A DNA stretch of 9,488 nucleotides from an uncultured Parasphingopyxis sp. Its GTDB lineage: Bacteria; Pseudomonadota; Alphaproteobacteria; Sphingomonadales; Sphingomonadaceae. The notes below the pieces were generated by a model. That model saw only the letters and a program-made list of their open reading frames with translations, had not been told where the DNA came from and searched no databases. How positions within the stretch are numbered: position 1 is the first letter of the stretch; each line of letters opens with the position of its first letter. A program made the position numbers and the translations under genes. The stretch spans positions 1 to 9,488 of the forward strand of contig CAJQMX010000261.1 in the NCBI GenBank assembly GCA_905479515.1, read 5' to 3'. Shown piece after piece: positions 1 to 6,037 of the stretch.

Positions 1-1
1 T

Positions 2-50
2 CGTTTTTCGACCATAGGTTGATCTGATACTACTACGCTTTTCGACCAGC
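2..50. repeat. Two-copy imperfect 13-bp direct repeat
   Basis: CGTTTTTCGACCA at 2-14 recurs as CGCTTTTCGACCA at 38-50, with one mismatch and 36 bp from start to start. The shared core is TTTTCGACCA (TGGTCGAAAA on the minus strand). It lies beyond the end of the CBASS operon at the window edge, so further copies could exist outside. It may be part of an array, a recombination or protein-binding site, or a chance duplication. No function can be assigned from two copies. Confidence 0.45.
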
Positions 51-124
51 TCATGCATAAGCTAAGTTTTGAAACAGCCGCGAAAAATGCGATTGAAATC
101 ACGCGTCGGTTGTTCAAATCGTAG
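23..124 (+). other. Possible C-terminal fragment of a plus-strand gene
   Basis: The frame is open from just after a TGA at 20-22 to a TAG at 122-124. Its last residues read SFETAAKNAIEITRRLFKS, a composition typical of a basic helical protein C-terminus, and the codon use is mixed and unremarkable. If real, a plus-strand gene would converge on the minus-strand CBASS operon, which ends at 156. There is no start codon with a ribosome binding site, and the upstream stop means it could only be the end of a frameshifted or decayed gene. This is weak evidence, recorded because nothing else explains the stretch. Confidence 0.2.
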
Positions 125-155
125 GCAGAAAGTCCTAAAATAAAGATGCGTGCAT

Positions 156-710
156 TCAGCTGCCGCCAACCAGATCACCGCCAAAAAATACGAATAACCC
201 AGGCCAGGCGACGCCGAAGATGAACGCACAGACCGAAGTGGCCAATAGAATGCGCGTCAACCACAACCAACGAACGCGTACTTTCCAAGACTTTTCAGCT
301 AAGTCATGGGCCACATTGCATTTAGTAGCAATGGCATCCTTGTCGCGATTGGCCTCGTCCGCCAGCCGACGTGGTGATGCAATGATTGTTGGGAGTGCAT
401 CAGCTGCTGCCCTGTATTCTTCCCGGTTGAACGCCGATGCTGAATGGCTTGATTGAGCCATTTCTTCCTTTGATTTCGTTGCAAAGGAAAGACCTGCCGC
501 AGCCATGCCAATCAAGAACGCGAAATATGCCGGCAGCAGCGCCAGCAATGTGTGGTTTGGATGCGCCATCCCGGTCAAGAGCGAAAGCATCAAGACGAGA
601 CCACCAGCTGAAGCCAGTGTCAGCCAAGTCATCCACTGTCTTTCAAATTGAGCTGCGCGCCCACGCGCTTCCAAGACGCCCTGTTTCAGGTCTGAGTAGT
701 CAACTTGCAT
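156..710 (-). CDS. Small multi-pass membrane protein, last gene of the CBASS operon
   Basis: A 184-residue protein I do not recognise. Hydrophobic segments lie at about residues 27-47, 54-76 and 148-170, followed by a short hydrophobic end (170-177). Residues 78-146 between TM2 and TM3 form a polar, probably helical domain rich in Ala, Glu, Lys and Arg. The ATG at 710 is chosen because GGAGG lies 5 nt upstream; an ATG at 722 has a poorer site. The start overlaps the end of the SAVED gene by 11 nt, so translation is probably coupled. Position and overlap suggest it works with the SAVED effector in the inner membrane, as a partner pore subunit, anchor or restraint. No catalytic motif is visible. 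The gene is supported well, the role only by context. Confidence 0.8.
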   Translation of the reverse strand: MQVDYSDLKQGVLEARGRAAQFERQWMTWLTLASAGGLVLMLSLLTGMAHPNHTLLALLPAYFAFLIGMAAAGLSFATKSKEEMAQSSHSASAFNREEYRAAADALPTIIASPRRLADEANRDKDAIATKCNVAHDLAEKSWKVRVRWLWLTRILLATSVCAFIFGVAWPGLFVFFGGDLVGGS

Positions 711-1818
711 CACCGCCTCCATTGCCTTCTCGATAGAGAATTTCAGGGCGATTGATGCCTGCAACCGGCATGAGAACTGCCCATGGGTAGGCTGGCTTGG
801 TTCCGCGCTCGAACTGATACACTGCAATCTCTGGCAAGTTGCGCTTGTCATACCTACGGCCAAAGGTGAACACAGCACTGTTAGGAGCGGCCATGACAAG
901 ATGGATACGTTTCACACCTGCCCCGCTCATGCGCTTCACAGCTTCAAGAAACTCCTGAGCCAGGCGATTCTGTTTCGATTTCGACCAGTGAGCATCCGAG
1001 GACATACCATCGAGAGTGAGTCTCACCACAGGGTGAGGGAAAGTGCTCTTCAGGTCCTCATCATCGACTGGATAGGAAAAAGCGGCCGCCAGTACCGCCT
1101 CGGGGGCATTTGAAAGGGAATCGATACCGCTTATTTGGAGCGATAACCCGTCGTCGTTCCCTTCAAGATCGCGCCAGGATTCCTGTGTTCGATCCCAATC
1201 ATATGTCTTGATGTCTCCTTCATCATCAATAAGTAGGCCGGTCAGAAACGTATAAGGAACCGACGTCAGGCCACCGTAGACAACGGTCAGATCGTTACGA
1301 TCAATATCTCTGCGATGCTGAAGCACAGACCGGTGGGCGGCGGCGATATCCTCCAAGGCACGCTCAGGCTCAATCACCTTTCCGTCCATTCTGCGCCGTA
1401 GGTCGAGCAAAACAGGAACGACCTGACCCTTGATCTGCTTGCCAACTGTCCCCTCGAGCGGTGACCCATCATCATCCCGCAATCCTCTGCCCTCAATCAC
1501 GATAGTACGCTTTTTGGAGCGAGACTTCGCATCACCGACAAACCGAGCAATAGCAAGCCCAAGACCGACCACTATCATCAAGAAGCCTATCCCAAGGATC
1601 CAGCCAGCGATGGCATCAATCTTGCCCTGCGCATTGAGGTACGCCTCTGGAACAGCGCCGATTGCCATGCGCAACAGCTCGGCTATCAAGGGAACCCCAC
1701 CAAAAATTGCAATCAGAAGGCCGACCCCAGAAGTGACCAGAAACCGCTCGATCGCCGAAACGCGGAACCACCAGTCTATCGCTTTGGTTGCGAAGCTTTC
1801 AAAAAGACGTTTCAGCAT
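700..1818 (-). CDS. cap14: Two-TM SAVED-domain CBASS effector (Cap14-like)
   Basis: A 372-residue protein. The N-terminus has a short amphipathic stretch and two membrane helices (about 27-50 and 70-94), followed by a basic patch (SRSKKR, 99-104). The rest is a soluble domain. Residues 305-337 (IHLVMAAPNSAVFTFGRR and onward to VYQFE) match the conserved core of SAVED domains, which bind cyclic oligonucleotides in characterised CBASS effectors. The TM-SAVED architecture is that named Cap14, thought to damage the membrane when ligand binds. The ATG at 1818 lies one base after the cap3 stop, with GAAGG about 10 nt upstream; an in-frame ATG at 1845 is an alternative. The gene follows cap3, whereas many type II loci have the effector ahead of the nucleotidyltransferase. 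There is no nuclease domain as in Cap4 or Cap5. The family call is firm; the mechanism is inferred. Confidence 0.85.
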   Translation of the reverse strand: MLKRLFESFATKAIDWWFRVSAIERFLVTSGVGLLIAIFGGVPLIAELLRMAIGAVPEAYLNAQGKIDAIAGWILGIGFLMIVVGLGLAIARFVGDAKSRSKKRTIVIEGRGLRDDDGSPLEGTVGKQIKGQVVPVLLDLRRRMDGKVIEPERALEDIAAAHRSVLQHRRDIDRNDLTVVYGGLTSVPYTFLTGLLIDDEGDIKTYDWDRTQESWRDLEGNDDGLSLQISGIDSLSNAPEAVLAAAFSYPVDDEDLKSTFPHPVVRLTLDGMSSDAHWSKSKQNRLAQEFLEAVKRMSGAGVKRIHLVMAAPNSAVFTFGRRYDKRNLPEIAVYQFERGTKPAYPWAVLMPVAGINRPEILYREGNGGGDAS

Positions 1819-1819
1819 T

Positions 1820-2302
1820 TCACAAACTTCCTTCGGTTTTGGCATCGTCGCGCTTGATCTCAACCCCGACTGGCTGATGATCGCGCAGGAAGAGATTTGC
1901 GCTACACTCGTACTGCCAAATCCACTTCAGTCGAGAAATGAGCAAAACAGCAAAATCAACACCGCCGGTTCCGTCCACCAAATCTTGCATCGCATAAACA
2001 TCTTGCAGACTTGGGTTGACGCTGAAGCTTGGATGCGTGTGCCATTCGCCCAAGTAATTGAAGCGATAATAATCTTCGCCTGTTCGTTCAAAGAATTCTT
2101 TAAGCACTCTGTCGTGCTGTTCCGCGTCCCGCACGAAGTTGGCTCGTGTGCCGCTGGTCGCGTCAACTGAAAATTCGACAATGCGAAACTGCTGATCACT
2201 GAGCTGCTCGCCCATGATCATACCGCCGATTTCTCGCCGTCCGGCACGAAACATATGCTTACGCATTTTTCGAATAACATCACTCGGCAGCAGCAGTTGC
2301 AT
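1820..2302 (-). CDS. cap3: JAMM/Mov34 isopeptidase Cap3 of type II CBASS
   Basis: A 160-residue zinc metalloprotease of the JAB1/MPN/Mov34 (JAMM) family. The full signature is present: Glu24 (REIGG), then HTHP with His88 and His90, Ser98 and Asp101, giving an exact HxHx10D with the usual serine. In type II CBASS, Cap3 removes targets that Cap2 has joined to the C-terminus of the nucleotidyltransferase and so tunes immune priming. The start at 2302 is preferred because AAGGAGG ends 6 nt upstream; the in-frame ATG at 2308 abuts that site. The gene overlaps the end of cap2 by 23 nt and ends one base before the SAVED gene. Its length is typical of a stand-alone JAMM domain, with a short charged C-terminal tail. 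Nothing appears broken. Confidence 0.93.
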   Translation of the reverse strand: MQLLLPSDVIRKMRKHMFRAGRREIGGMIMGEQLSDQQFRIVEFSVDATSGTRANFVRDAEQHDRVLKEFFERTGEDYYRFNYLGEWHTHPSFSVNPSLQDVYAMQDLVDGTGGVDFAVLLISRLKWIWQYECSANLFLRDHQPVGVEIKRDDAKTEGSL

Positions 2303-4025
2303 CAGCATCCTCCTTAGGAGGCCAATGCTCTTTCAAAATCGCCAATAGTTCTTCTGGCTCCAACGCATCGCTTGTCTCACCCCATTCACCATCTGGTTTG
2401 AGGTCGATAGGCCGAGTATCAAACGGTTGTTCGAACAACCATTCTGATGAGAGCCCAATGACGTAAGCGGACATCGGAAAAATCCCGGAATCAGGACGCG
2501 CCAGAATATCGGTTGCAAGTCGCGCGGCATGAGACGCGATTATCGTGACTTCTGCGTCATCTGCAATCAGTGGAGCGCCATCATCGCCTTGCCCATCGTA
2601 TTGGCCGGCATTTTCGGGCCTGATCCAATCGACACCTTGATCGTTACACCAAACTTCGATTTGACCCCGCGCTGCCAAAGGGACGGGATCCAGATTTGGA
2701 CGGGCACGCGCCACAACGCCGCCAATCCCTCCCGCAAAGACTTCGGCCCAAACCATTGGCTTTTCTTGACGCGTCGCTATGGAGGCGATCATATTGAATG
2801 CCTTGGGTGACGCTGTTGCATCGATGAGCAAATCGCAATCACCAAGCGCTTCCAACGCGCCAGTCATGGATTCTGCGCTCTCCTGACCACCCAATGTCAT
2901 ACGCAGCGCGGTCACATCTGCATTGGGTGCCAAATTCGTGAGTCGATCTCGCAATGCGTGCGACTTGTGAGCACCGGTCTCGTTTAATTCCAATTCATTG
3001 CGCACCACATTGCCTGGAAAGAAAATGTCCTCATCAACTAATAGAAACTTTCCGACGCCGGTGCGGCAGAGACTGGCAGCGATCTTTGATCCCACCGAAC
3101 CGCAACCCACAATACCAACTTTTTTATTTGCAAGATCATCGAAACCGGTTGGCAGACGCTGCCGTTCAGTAGGGACGATTACCATCGAGTAGTTGAACAC
3201 CTTCCGCGCTTTGGCCTCGCCATAGATCCAAAACAGCTCCCATTTGTCCTTATCGCCCATTAACAAGTGAGTGGTCGCGTCTGTGCCAAAGAGTTCACTC
3301 GCAAGATCTTGGAGCTTCACGCCTTCGAGCACATTTCTGAGATCATCTGCAGAAGTTTTTCCGCAGGTACCAGACCCCGGCACCCTGACCACAGTGCCCA
3401 ATTCCTCTCGATCAGCTTTTGGCAGAACCAGATCACTGATCCAAATTGGATCGTCCTTAGACCCAATGTGATTGATCGACGAAATGAATGAGGATGCCGC
3501 CTTTCGCTCGGACAGGTTTACAGCCTCACCAGTGTATTCCGGCAATCCGTTGACGGCTTTGAGATCAGACTCGGTCATCAACAGGCGACAAAATTTTGAA
3601 CGCAAATCGCGCCCAAGTGAAGCAACATGAGCAGAACGAGCATGCACAGTGTCACCACCATCCTGCTGTTCTTCTGCAAGTAGCCTTTGGCAACTCGCAA
3701 CCATATCTGCACCGGTTGTCGCGGGCTGCCAATTATCTGGCCGATGCTCCAAGCAGAGCTCACCGTCGGGACCATATTGATGAAGCGAAATGCGAGACTG
3801 ATCATCCGTGAAAATCATCGGTGGCGCATCCGGGAATATGCTCGGATACCTCATCTCGAAACCGAATTCTTCGCCACTGTGCTCAATCTTGAGATCAACG
3901 GACATGGCCAAATCCGGGTTGGCCTGCCAATTGCCAACCTGAAGCCAGTCGACGCTGCCTTCCAGCTCTGCCAGCGCAGCTTTCTCGGCTGATAGTCTCG
4001 TATTTCTAGACAGCCACCAGATCAT
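2280..4025 (-). CDS. cap2: E2-E1 fusion ligase Cap2 of type II CBASS
   Basis: A 581-residue protein with an N-terminal E2-like domain and a C-terminal ThiF/E1-like adenylation domain. The E2 part (about 20-140) has the FPDAPP motif and candidate catalytic Cys91 in GELCLEHRPDNW. The E1 part begins near residue 298 with a nucleotide-binding GCGSVG (307-312), followed by VDED (330-333), Arg342 in GNVVRN and Lys354, and DAT at 402-404. Cys460 (EVWCNDQG) is the only cysteine after 397 and so the best candidate for the E1 thioester residue; alignment is needed to be sure. Known Cap2 proteins activate the C-terminus of the CBASS nucleotidyltransferase and conjugate it to a cellular target, raising its activity. 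The start overlaps the nucleotidyltransferase stop as ATGA. The tail (571-581) is acidic and Ala-rich. Confidence 0.93.
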   Translation of the reverse strand: MIWWLSRNTRLSAEKAALAELEGSVDWLQVGNWQANPDLAMSVDLKIEHSGEEFGFEMRYPSIFPDAPPMIFTDDQSRISLHQYGPDGELCLEHRPDNWQPATTGADMVASCQRLLAEEQQDGGDTVHARSAHVASLGRDLRSKFCRLLMTESDLKAVNGLPEYTGEAVNLSERKAASSFISSINHIGSKDDPIWISDLVLPKADREELGTVVRVPGSGTCGKTSADDLRNVLEGVKLQDLASELFGTDATTHLLMGDKDKWELFWIYGEAKARKVFNYSMVIVPTERQRLPTGFDDLANKKVGIVGCGSVGSKIAASLCRTGVGKFLLVDEDIFFPGNVVRNELELNETGAHKSHALRDRLTNLAPNADVTALRMTLGGQESAESMTGALEALGDCDLLIDATASPKAFNMIASIATRQEKPMVWAEVFAGGIGGVVARARPNLDPVPLAARGQIEVWCNDQGVDWIRPENAGQYDGQGDDGAPLIADDAEVTIIASHAARLATDILARPDSGIFPMSAYVIGLSSEWLFEQPFDTRPIDLKPDGEWGETSDALEPEELLAILKEHWPPKEDADATAAAE

Positions 4026-5257
4026 GCAAACCCGTCGGGTTTTTTAGGGGTGCGGGGTGTATCTGCAAATGACACACTTGGTGCCGAAGACGATGATGCG
4101 GCCGCAGTGGCTCCAAGCAGGCTTGACCCGCTTGGACGTGAAGGTTGCAGAGCAGCATCACTTGCCTGATCGGTGATATCTCGACCCATGCGGTTTGCCA
4201 GAACACTCGACATCCGACGGTGTTCAACAAGGCGACCAGCAGAGGCAAAGTCTTCGCGTGCTTGTTCTAGCCATCCAAAGAACGCTTGAGCGCGCTCAGG
4301 ATGCTCCTCCCATTTGTCTGCAAAATTTTCGAGCGCATCCGTTGGGTTTTTGATGATGTATTTGGCACCATCATGCTCGATGGATTGTTCCATCCGGCTC
4401 AATATAGACAGCAAGGCGTAACCTATCGTCTCTTCACCCTCATAAGCGTGTGCCGCCAGTGAGGAAATGATGATCGAGATTGGTTTATCTGTCGGATCGG
4501 CGGCGAACATCGTATCGCGATGACGCTTTAGGATCATGATTGCTGACTGCAGTGGCGTGCGGACCCGATAAGTCGGAATATCTTCAACGCTCGCCGTTAC
4601 GCCTTCTGAACGCATCTCATTGAGCACTTGTTCACGCCTGCGGATGAAAACATCCCCCATGCGGGACTTGAACCATTCCGCATAACCACGTGGATTAGAA
4701 CGGGGCCAATCTTCCGTGATCTCATAGTATTGCGGAACTTCGTTATCAGTGATGGCTATAGCCGTATCAGCAAACTGGGCATCCAAATTGCGGGCTTCAA
4801 GCAAGATGCGCTGATCGTCGGCATTCGGAATGCAAGGGACGATATCCATATGAAACTGTGCGCCATCGGCATATTCCAGACGCCAGCATCTGCGGCCCTC
4901 ATGAACCTCTTTTTGTATGCCCTTGCTTTTGCGGTACAGCTTGATCTCTTCGCCGAGCAGTTCTTTCAACGCGAACTGTGAAATGTTGGGCTTTCCCAAC
5001 GCGGTCAGTGCGCAGGCGCAGTCCACATCGTACTCTTCTTCGTCAGATTGCGGTTTGATCACGGTCCCTAACCGGAAAGAACCTTGCACAAACACGTCAG
5101 GATCGAAATTCTTCACGCCGGAATCGTCCCGATGCAGCCAGTCGCCAAGCGATTTGTAACTTTTTTCGGCCTGCTCATACCGAGAAGGCGGAATCTCAAG
5201 CGCGTTAGCGAGCGCCTCAAGGTAGGCTTCCGCCTGTTTTGTAATCGTTACTGTCAT
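4022..5257 (-). CDS. CBASS cGAS/DncV-like nucleotidyltransferase (CD-NTase)
   Basis: A 411-residue enzyme that should make a cyclic oligonucleotide second messenger on phage infection. The nucleotidyltransferase core shows GS at 59-60 in VQGSFRLGT, Asp77 and Asp79 in EYDVDC, and a third acid, Asp138, in FHMDIV: the helix GS-DxD-D arrangement of the family. Residues about 250-355 would form the C-terminal helical lobe. From about 372 the chain turns into a low-complexity Ser/Ala/Pro tail ending KKPDGFA. Type II enzymes are conjugated through their C-terminal residue, usually Gly or Ala, so a flexible tail ending in Ala fits a Cap2 substrate. I cannot assign the clade or product from sequence alone; a SAVED effector is compatible with a cyclic di- or trinucleotide. 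The ribosome binding site before the ATG at 5257 is weak (AAGGGG 11 nt away, AGAGG 1 nt away). Confidence 0.93.
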   Translation of the reverse strand: MTVTITKQAEAYLEALANALEIPPSRYEQAEKSYKSLGDWLHRDDSGVKNFDPDVFVQGSFRLGTVIKPQSDEEEYDVDCACALTALGKPNISQFALKELLGEEIKLYRKSKGIQKEVHEGRRCWRLEYADGAQFHMDIVPCIPNADDQRILLEARNLDAQFADTAIAITDNEVPQYYEITEDWPRSNPRGYAEWFKSRMGDVFIRRREQVLNEMRSEGVTASVEDIPTYRVRTPLQSAIMILKRHRDTMFAADPTDKPISIIISSLAAHAYEGEETIGYALLSILSRMEQSIEHDGAKYIIKNPTDALENFADKWEEHPERAQAFFGWLEQAREDFASAGRLVEHRRMSSVLANRMGRDITDQASDAALQPSRPSGSSLLGATAAASSSSAPSVSFADTPRTPKKPDGFA

Positions 5258-5318
5258 ACCTCTTTCTACCCCTTATTTTTGCGCAAGGAAGGTCATCCTT
5301 AACTTTCCCTCTTTTTTG

Positions 5319-5348
5319 AAAGACGAAAGCCGCCTCTTATGGAGCGGC
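5319..5348 (-). terminator. Weak terminator or attenuator between DUF2188 gene and CD-NTase
   Basis: Read on the minus strand, GCCGC (5348-5344), a 10-nt loop and GCGGC (5333-5329) form a 5-bp GC stem followed by TTTCGTCTTT. It begins 8 bases after the DUF2188 stop codon. The stem is short and the T-run is broken, so termination would be partial at best. It could keep CBASS expression below that of the DUF2188 gene. I see no convincing second promoter in 5258-5318. Confidence 0.4.
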
Positions 5349-5355
5349 CTTCACA

Positions 5356-5577
5356 TCATCCCTTCGGCGGAAATGGATCACCGCCATAGCTATCTCGCGC
5401 TCGGATCTGGCCATTTCGGCCATGGATTAAGAGCTCACTTTCCTGATTGCGCGCGATATCTCGTGCCCGATTAATGGCCCCAGCTTGAGTGTCGTGAACG
5501 GACGTCGCCCGATCATTCCCTTCGCCTTGGACGGCCCAGCCGCCTTCGCGGGGCACAACGTGTTGGTTCTTTCCCAT
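5356..5577 (-). CDS. DUF2188 family small protein, first gene after the CBASS promoter
   Basis: A 73-residue soluble protein that fits the DUF2188 pattern over its whole length: HVVP near the start, GGWAV, a central TQAGAINRARDIA helix, LLIHGRNGQIRARDSYG and a C-terminal DPFPP. Its biochemical role is not known to me. It starts at an ATG with a near-perfect ribosome binding site, AGGAGGTGAT, 7 nt from AGGAGG to the start, much stronger than that of the following CD-NTase. It is the first gene behind the operator-bearing promoter and lies 98 nt ahead of the CD-NTase, with a weak hairpin between. It could be an unrelated passenger or a regulatory or sensing part of this locus. The family call is strong; a link to immunity is only positional. 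Confidence 0.88.
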   Translation of the reverse strand: MGKNQHVVPREGGWAVQGEGNDRATSVHDTQAGAINRARDIARNQESELLIHGRNGQIRARDSYGGDPFPPKG

Positions 5578-5580
5578 TTT

Positions 5581-5590
5581 ATCACCTCCT
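5581..5590 (-). promoter_or_regulatory. Near-perfect Shine-Dalgarno of the DUF2188 gene
   Basis: On the minus strand AGGAGGTGAT is followed by AAA and the ATG at 5577. It matches ten bases of the anti-SD region, the strongest site in the window, and predicts high translation of the small protein whenever the promoter is on. Confidence 0.8.
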
Positions 5591-5604
5591 CTCGAATCGT
5601 TTGA

Positions 5605-5630
5605 TGAACATATCGTAAGATATAGTGAAC
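5605..5630. promoter_or_regulatory. Candidate CapH operator: palindrome within TGAAC direct repeats
   Basis: ATATC-GTAA-GATAT (5610-5623) is a 5-bp-arm inverted repeat. It is flanked by two direct copies of TGAAC at 5605-5609 and 5626-5630, 21 bp apart or about two helical turns. The palindrome overlaps the -10 hexamer (5619-5624) of the minus-strand promoter. XRE proteins usually bind short inverted repeats as dimers, so this is the obvious place for the divergent regulator to repress the CBASS transcript. Binding itself is inferred. Confidence 0.5.
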
Positions 5631-5647
5631 GAATATAATCTTGTCAA
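5619..5647 (-). promoter_or_regulatory. Promoter for DUF2188 gene and CBASS operon
   Basis: Minus-strand TTGACA (5647-5642) is a perfect -35 box, followed by a 17-bp spacer and TATATC (5624-5619), four of six matches to the -10 consensus. It lies about 40 nt from the DUF2188 start codon. Spacing and box quality support a sigma70-type housekeeping promoter. It is expected to be repressed, because the -10 lies in the palindrome described separately. Confidence 0.65.
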
Positions 5648-5670
5648 CCAAGGCAAACAAGGCGTATGAT
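5641..5670 (+). promoter_or_regulatory. Promoter for the capH-capP pair
   Basis: TTGTCA (5641-5646, five of six matches to the -35 consensus), an 18-bp spacer and TATGAT (5665-5670, five of six to the -10). The -35 occupies the same bases as the -35 of the opposing CBASS promoter, since TTGTCAA reads TTGACAA on the other strand. The spacer contains two direct CAAGGC repeats (5649-5654 and 5658-5663). Confidence 0.55.
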
Positions 5671-5685
5671 AAATCTAACAAATCG

Positions 5686-5702
5686 CCCGCGCGTGTAGCG
5701 GG
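5686..5702 (+). promoter_or_regulatory. Hairpin in the capH leader before the ribosome binding site
   Basis: CCCGC (5686-5690), a 7-nt loop and GCGGG (5698-5702) can form a 5-bp GC stem ending 4 nt before GGGAGG (5707-5712), the capH ribosome binding site. It does not cover the site. It could stabilise the leader or affect ribosome loading, or be incidental. Confidence 0.35.
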
Positions 5703-5719
5703 AACAGGGAGGAAACTGA

Positions 5720-6037
5720 ATGTCACTGGCGGCGAAGCTCAAGGAGCTGCGGCGAAAAGAGGGTGAGTCCTTACAAAAGGTCGCGGACGCTGTTGGGGTT
5801 TCAAAAGCGCATATTTGGGAACTCGAGAAGGGCACTAGCAAAAATCCCGGACTCGATCTTTTGACAAAGCTCTCAGTCCATTTTTCAGTCCCGATTGGGT
5901 TCTTGACTGATGAGCGGGCATCTCCAGATGATGCCGCCGCACAACAGTTCTTTCGTGAATTCGATGGTAAGCTATCAAATAAGGACTGGGACGTTTTGCG
6001 AACCATGGCCGAACGCCTCAAAGGAGATGAGAGGTGA
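5720..6037 (+). CDS. capH: XRE-family repressor, CapH-like regulator of CBASS
   Basis: A 105-residue protein with an N-terminal lambda-repressor-type helix-turn-helix (about 5-60). LQKVADAVGVSKAHIWELEKG (13 residues in from the start) holds both helices of the HTH, and SVPIGFLTDE ends the domain in the usual XRE manner. Residues about 68-105 form a second charged helical segment likely to serve in dimerisation. GGGAGG lies 7 nt before the ATG. The stop overlaps the GTG of the metallopeptidase gene by 4 nt. Known CapH proteins repress CBASS transcription and are cleaved by the partner peptidase CapP between DNA-binding and dimerisation parts. The divergent placement, the operator-like repeats and the partner all agree with that assignment. 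An unrelated XRE-ImmA pair, as in prophages and ICEs, is the alternative. Confidence 0.85.
   Translation: MSLAAKLKELRRKEGESLQKVADAVGVSKAHIWELEKGTSKNPGLDLLTKLSVHFSVPIGFLTDERASPDDAAAQQFFREFDGKLSNKDWDVLRTMAERLKGDER

Noticed and set aside
105..126. tRNA T-loop-like GTTCAAATC, which might mark a tRNA fragment or attachment site
   Set aside because: The flanking bases do not form a T-stem (GGTTG against CGTAG), and no acceptor or anticodon arm is seen nearby.
1430..2170. Long plus-strand open frame opposite cap3 and the SAVED gene
   Set aside because: It is antisense to two genes with intact motifs, has a Pro/Arg/Ile-rich composition with no domain, and has no ribosome binding site.
1820..4025. 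Bacterial ubiquitin-like (Bil) conjugation system
   Set aside because: There is no ubiquitin-like protein gene, E1 and E2 are fused, and the CD-NTase next door defines CBASS.
5273..5296. Seven-codon frame MTFLAQK ahead of the CD-NTase as a leader peptide
   Set aside because: The AAGG before its ATG is directly adjacent to the start, and there is no attenuator pairing around it; it is probably chance.
5634..5639. Perfect TATAAT on the plus strand
   Set aside because: No -35 at 16-18 bp upstream. The TTGTCA/TATGAT pair further on is the better plus-strand promoter.
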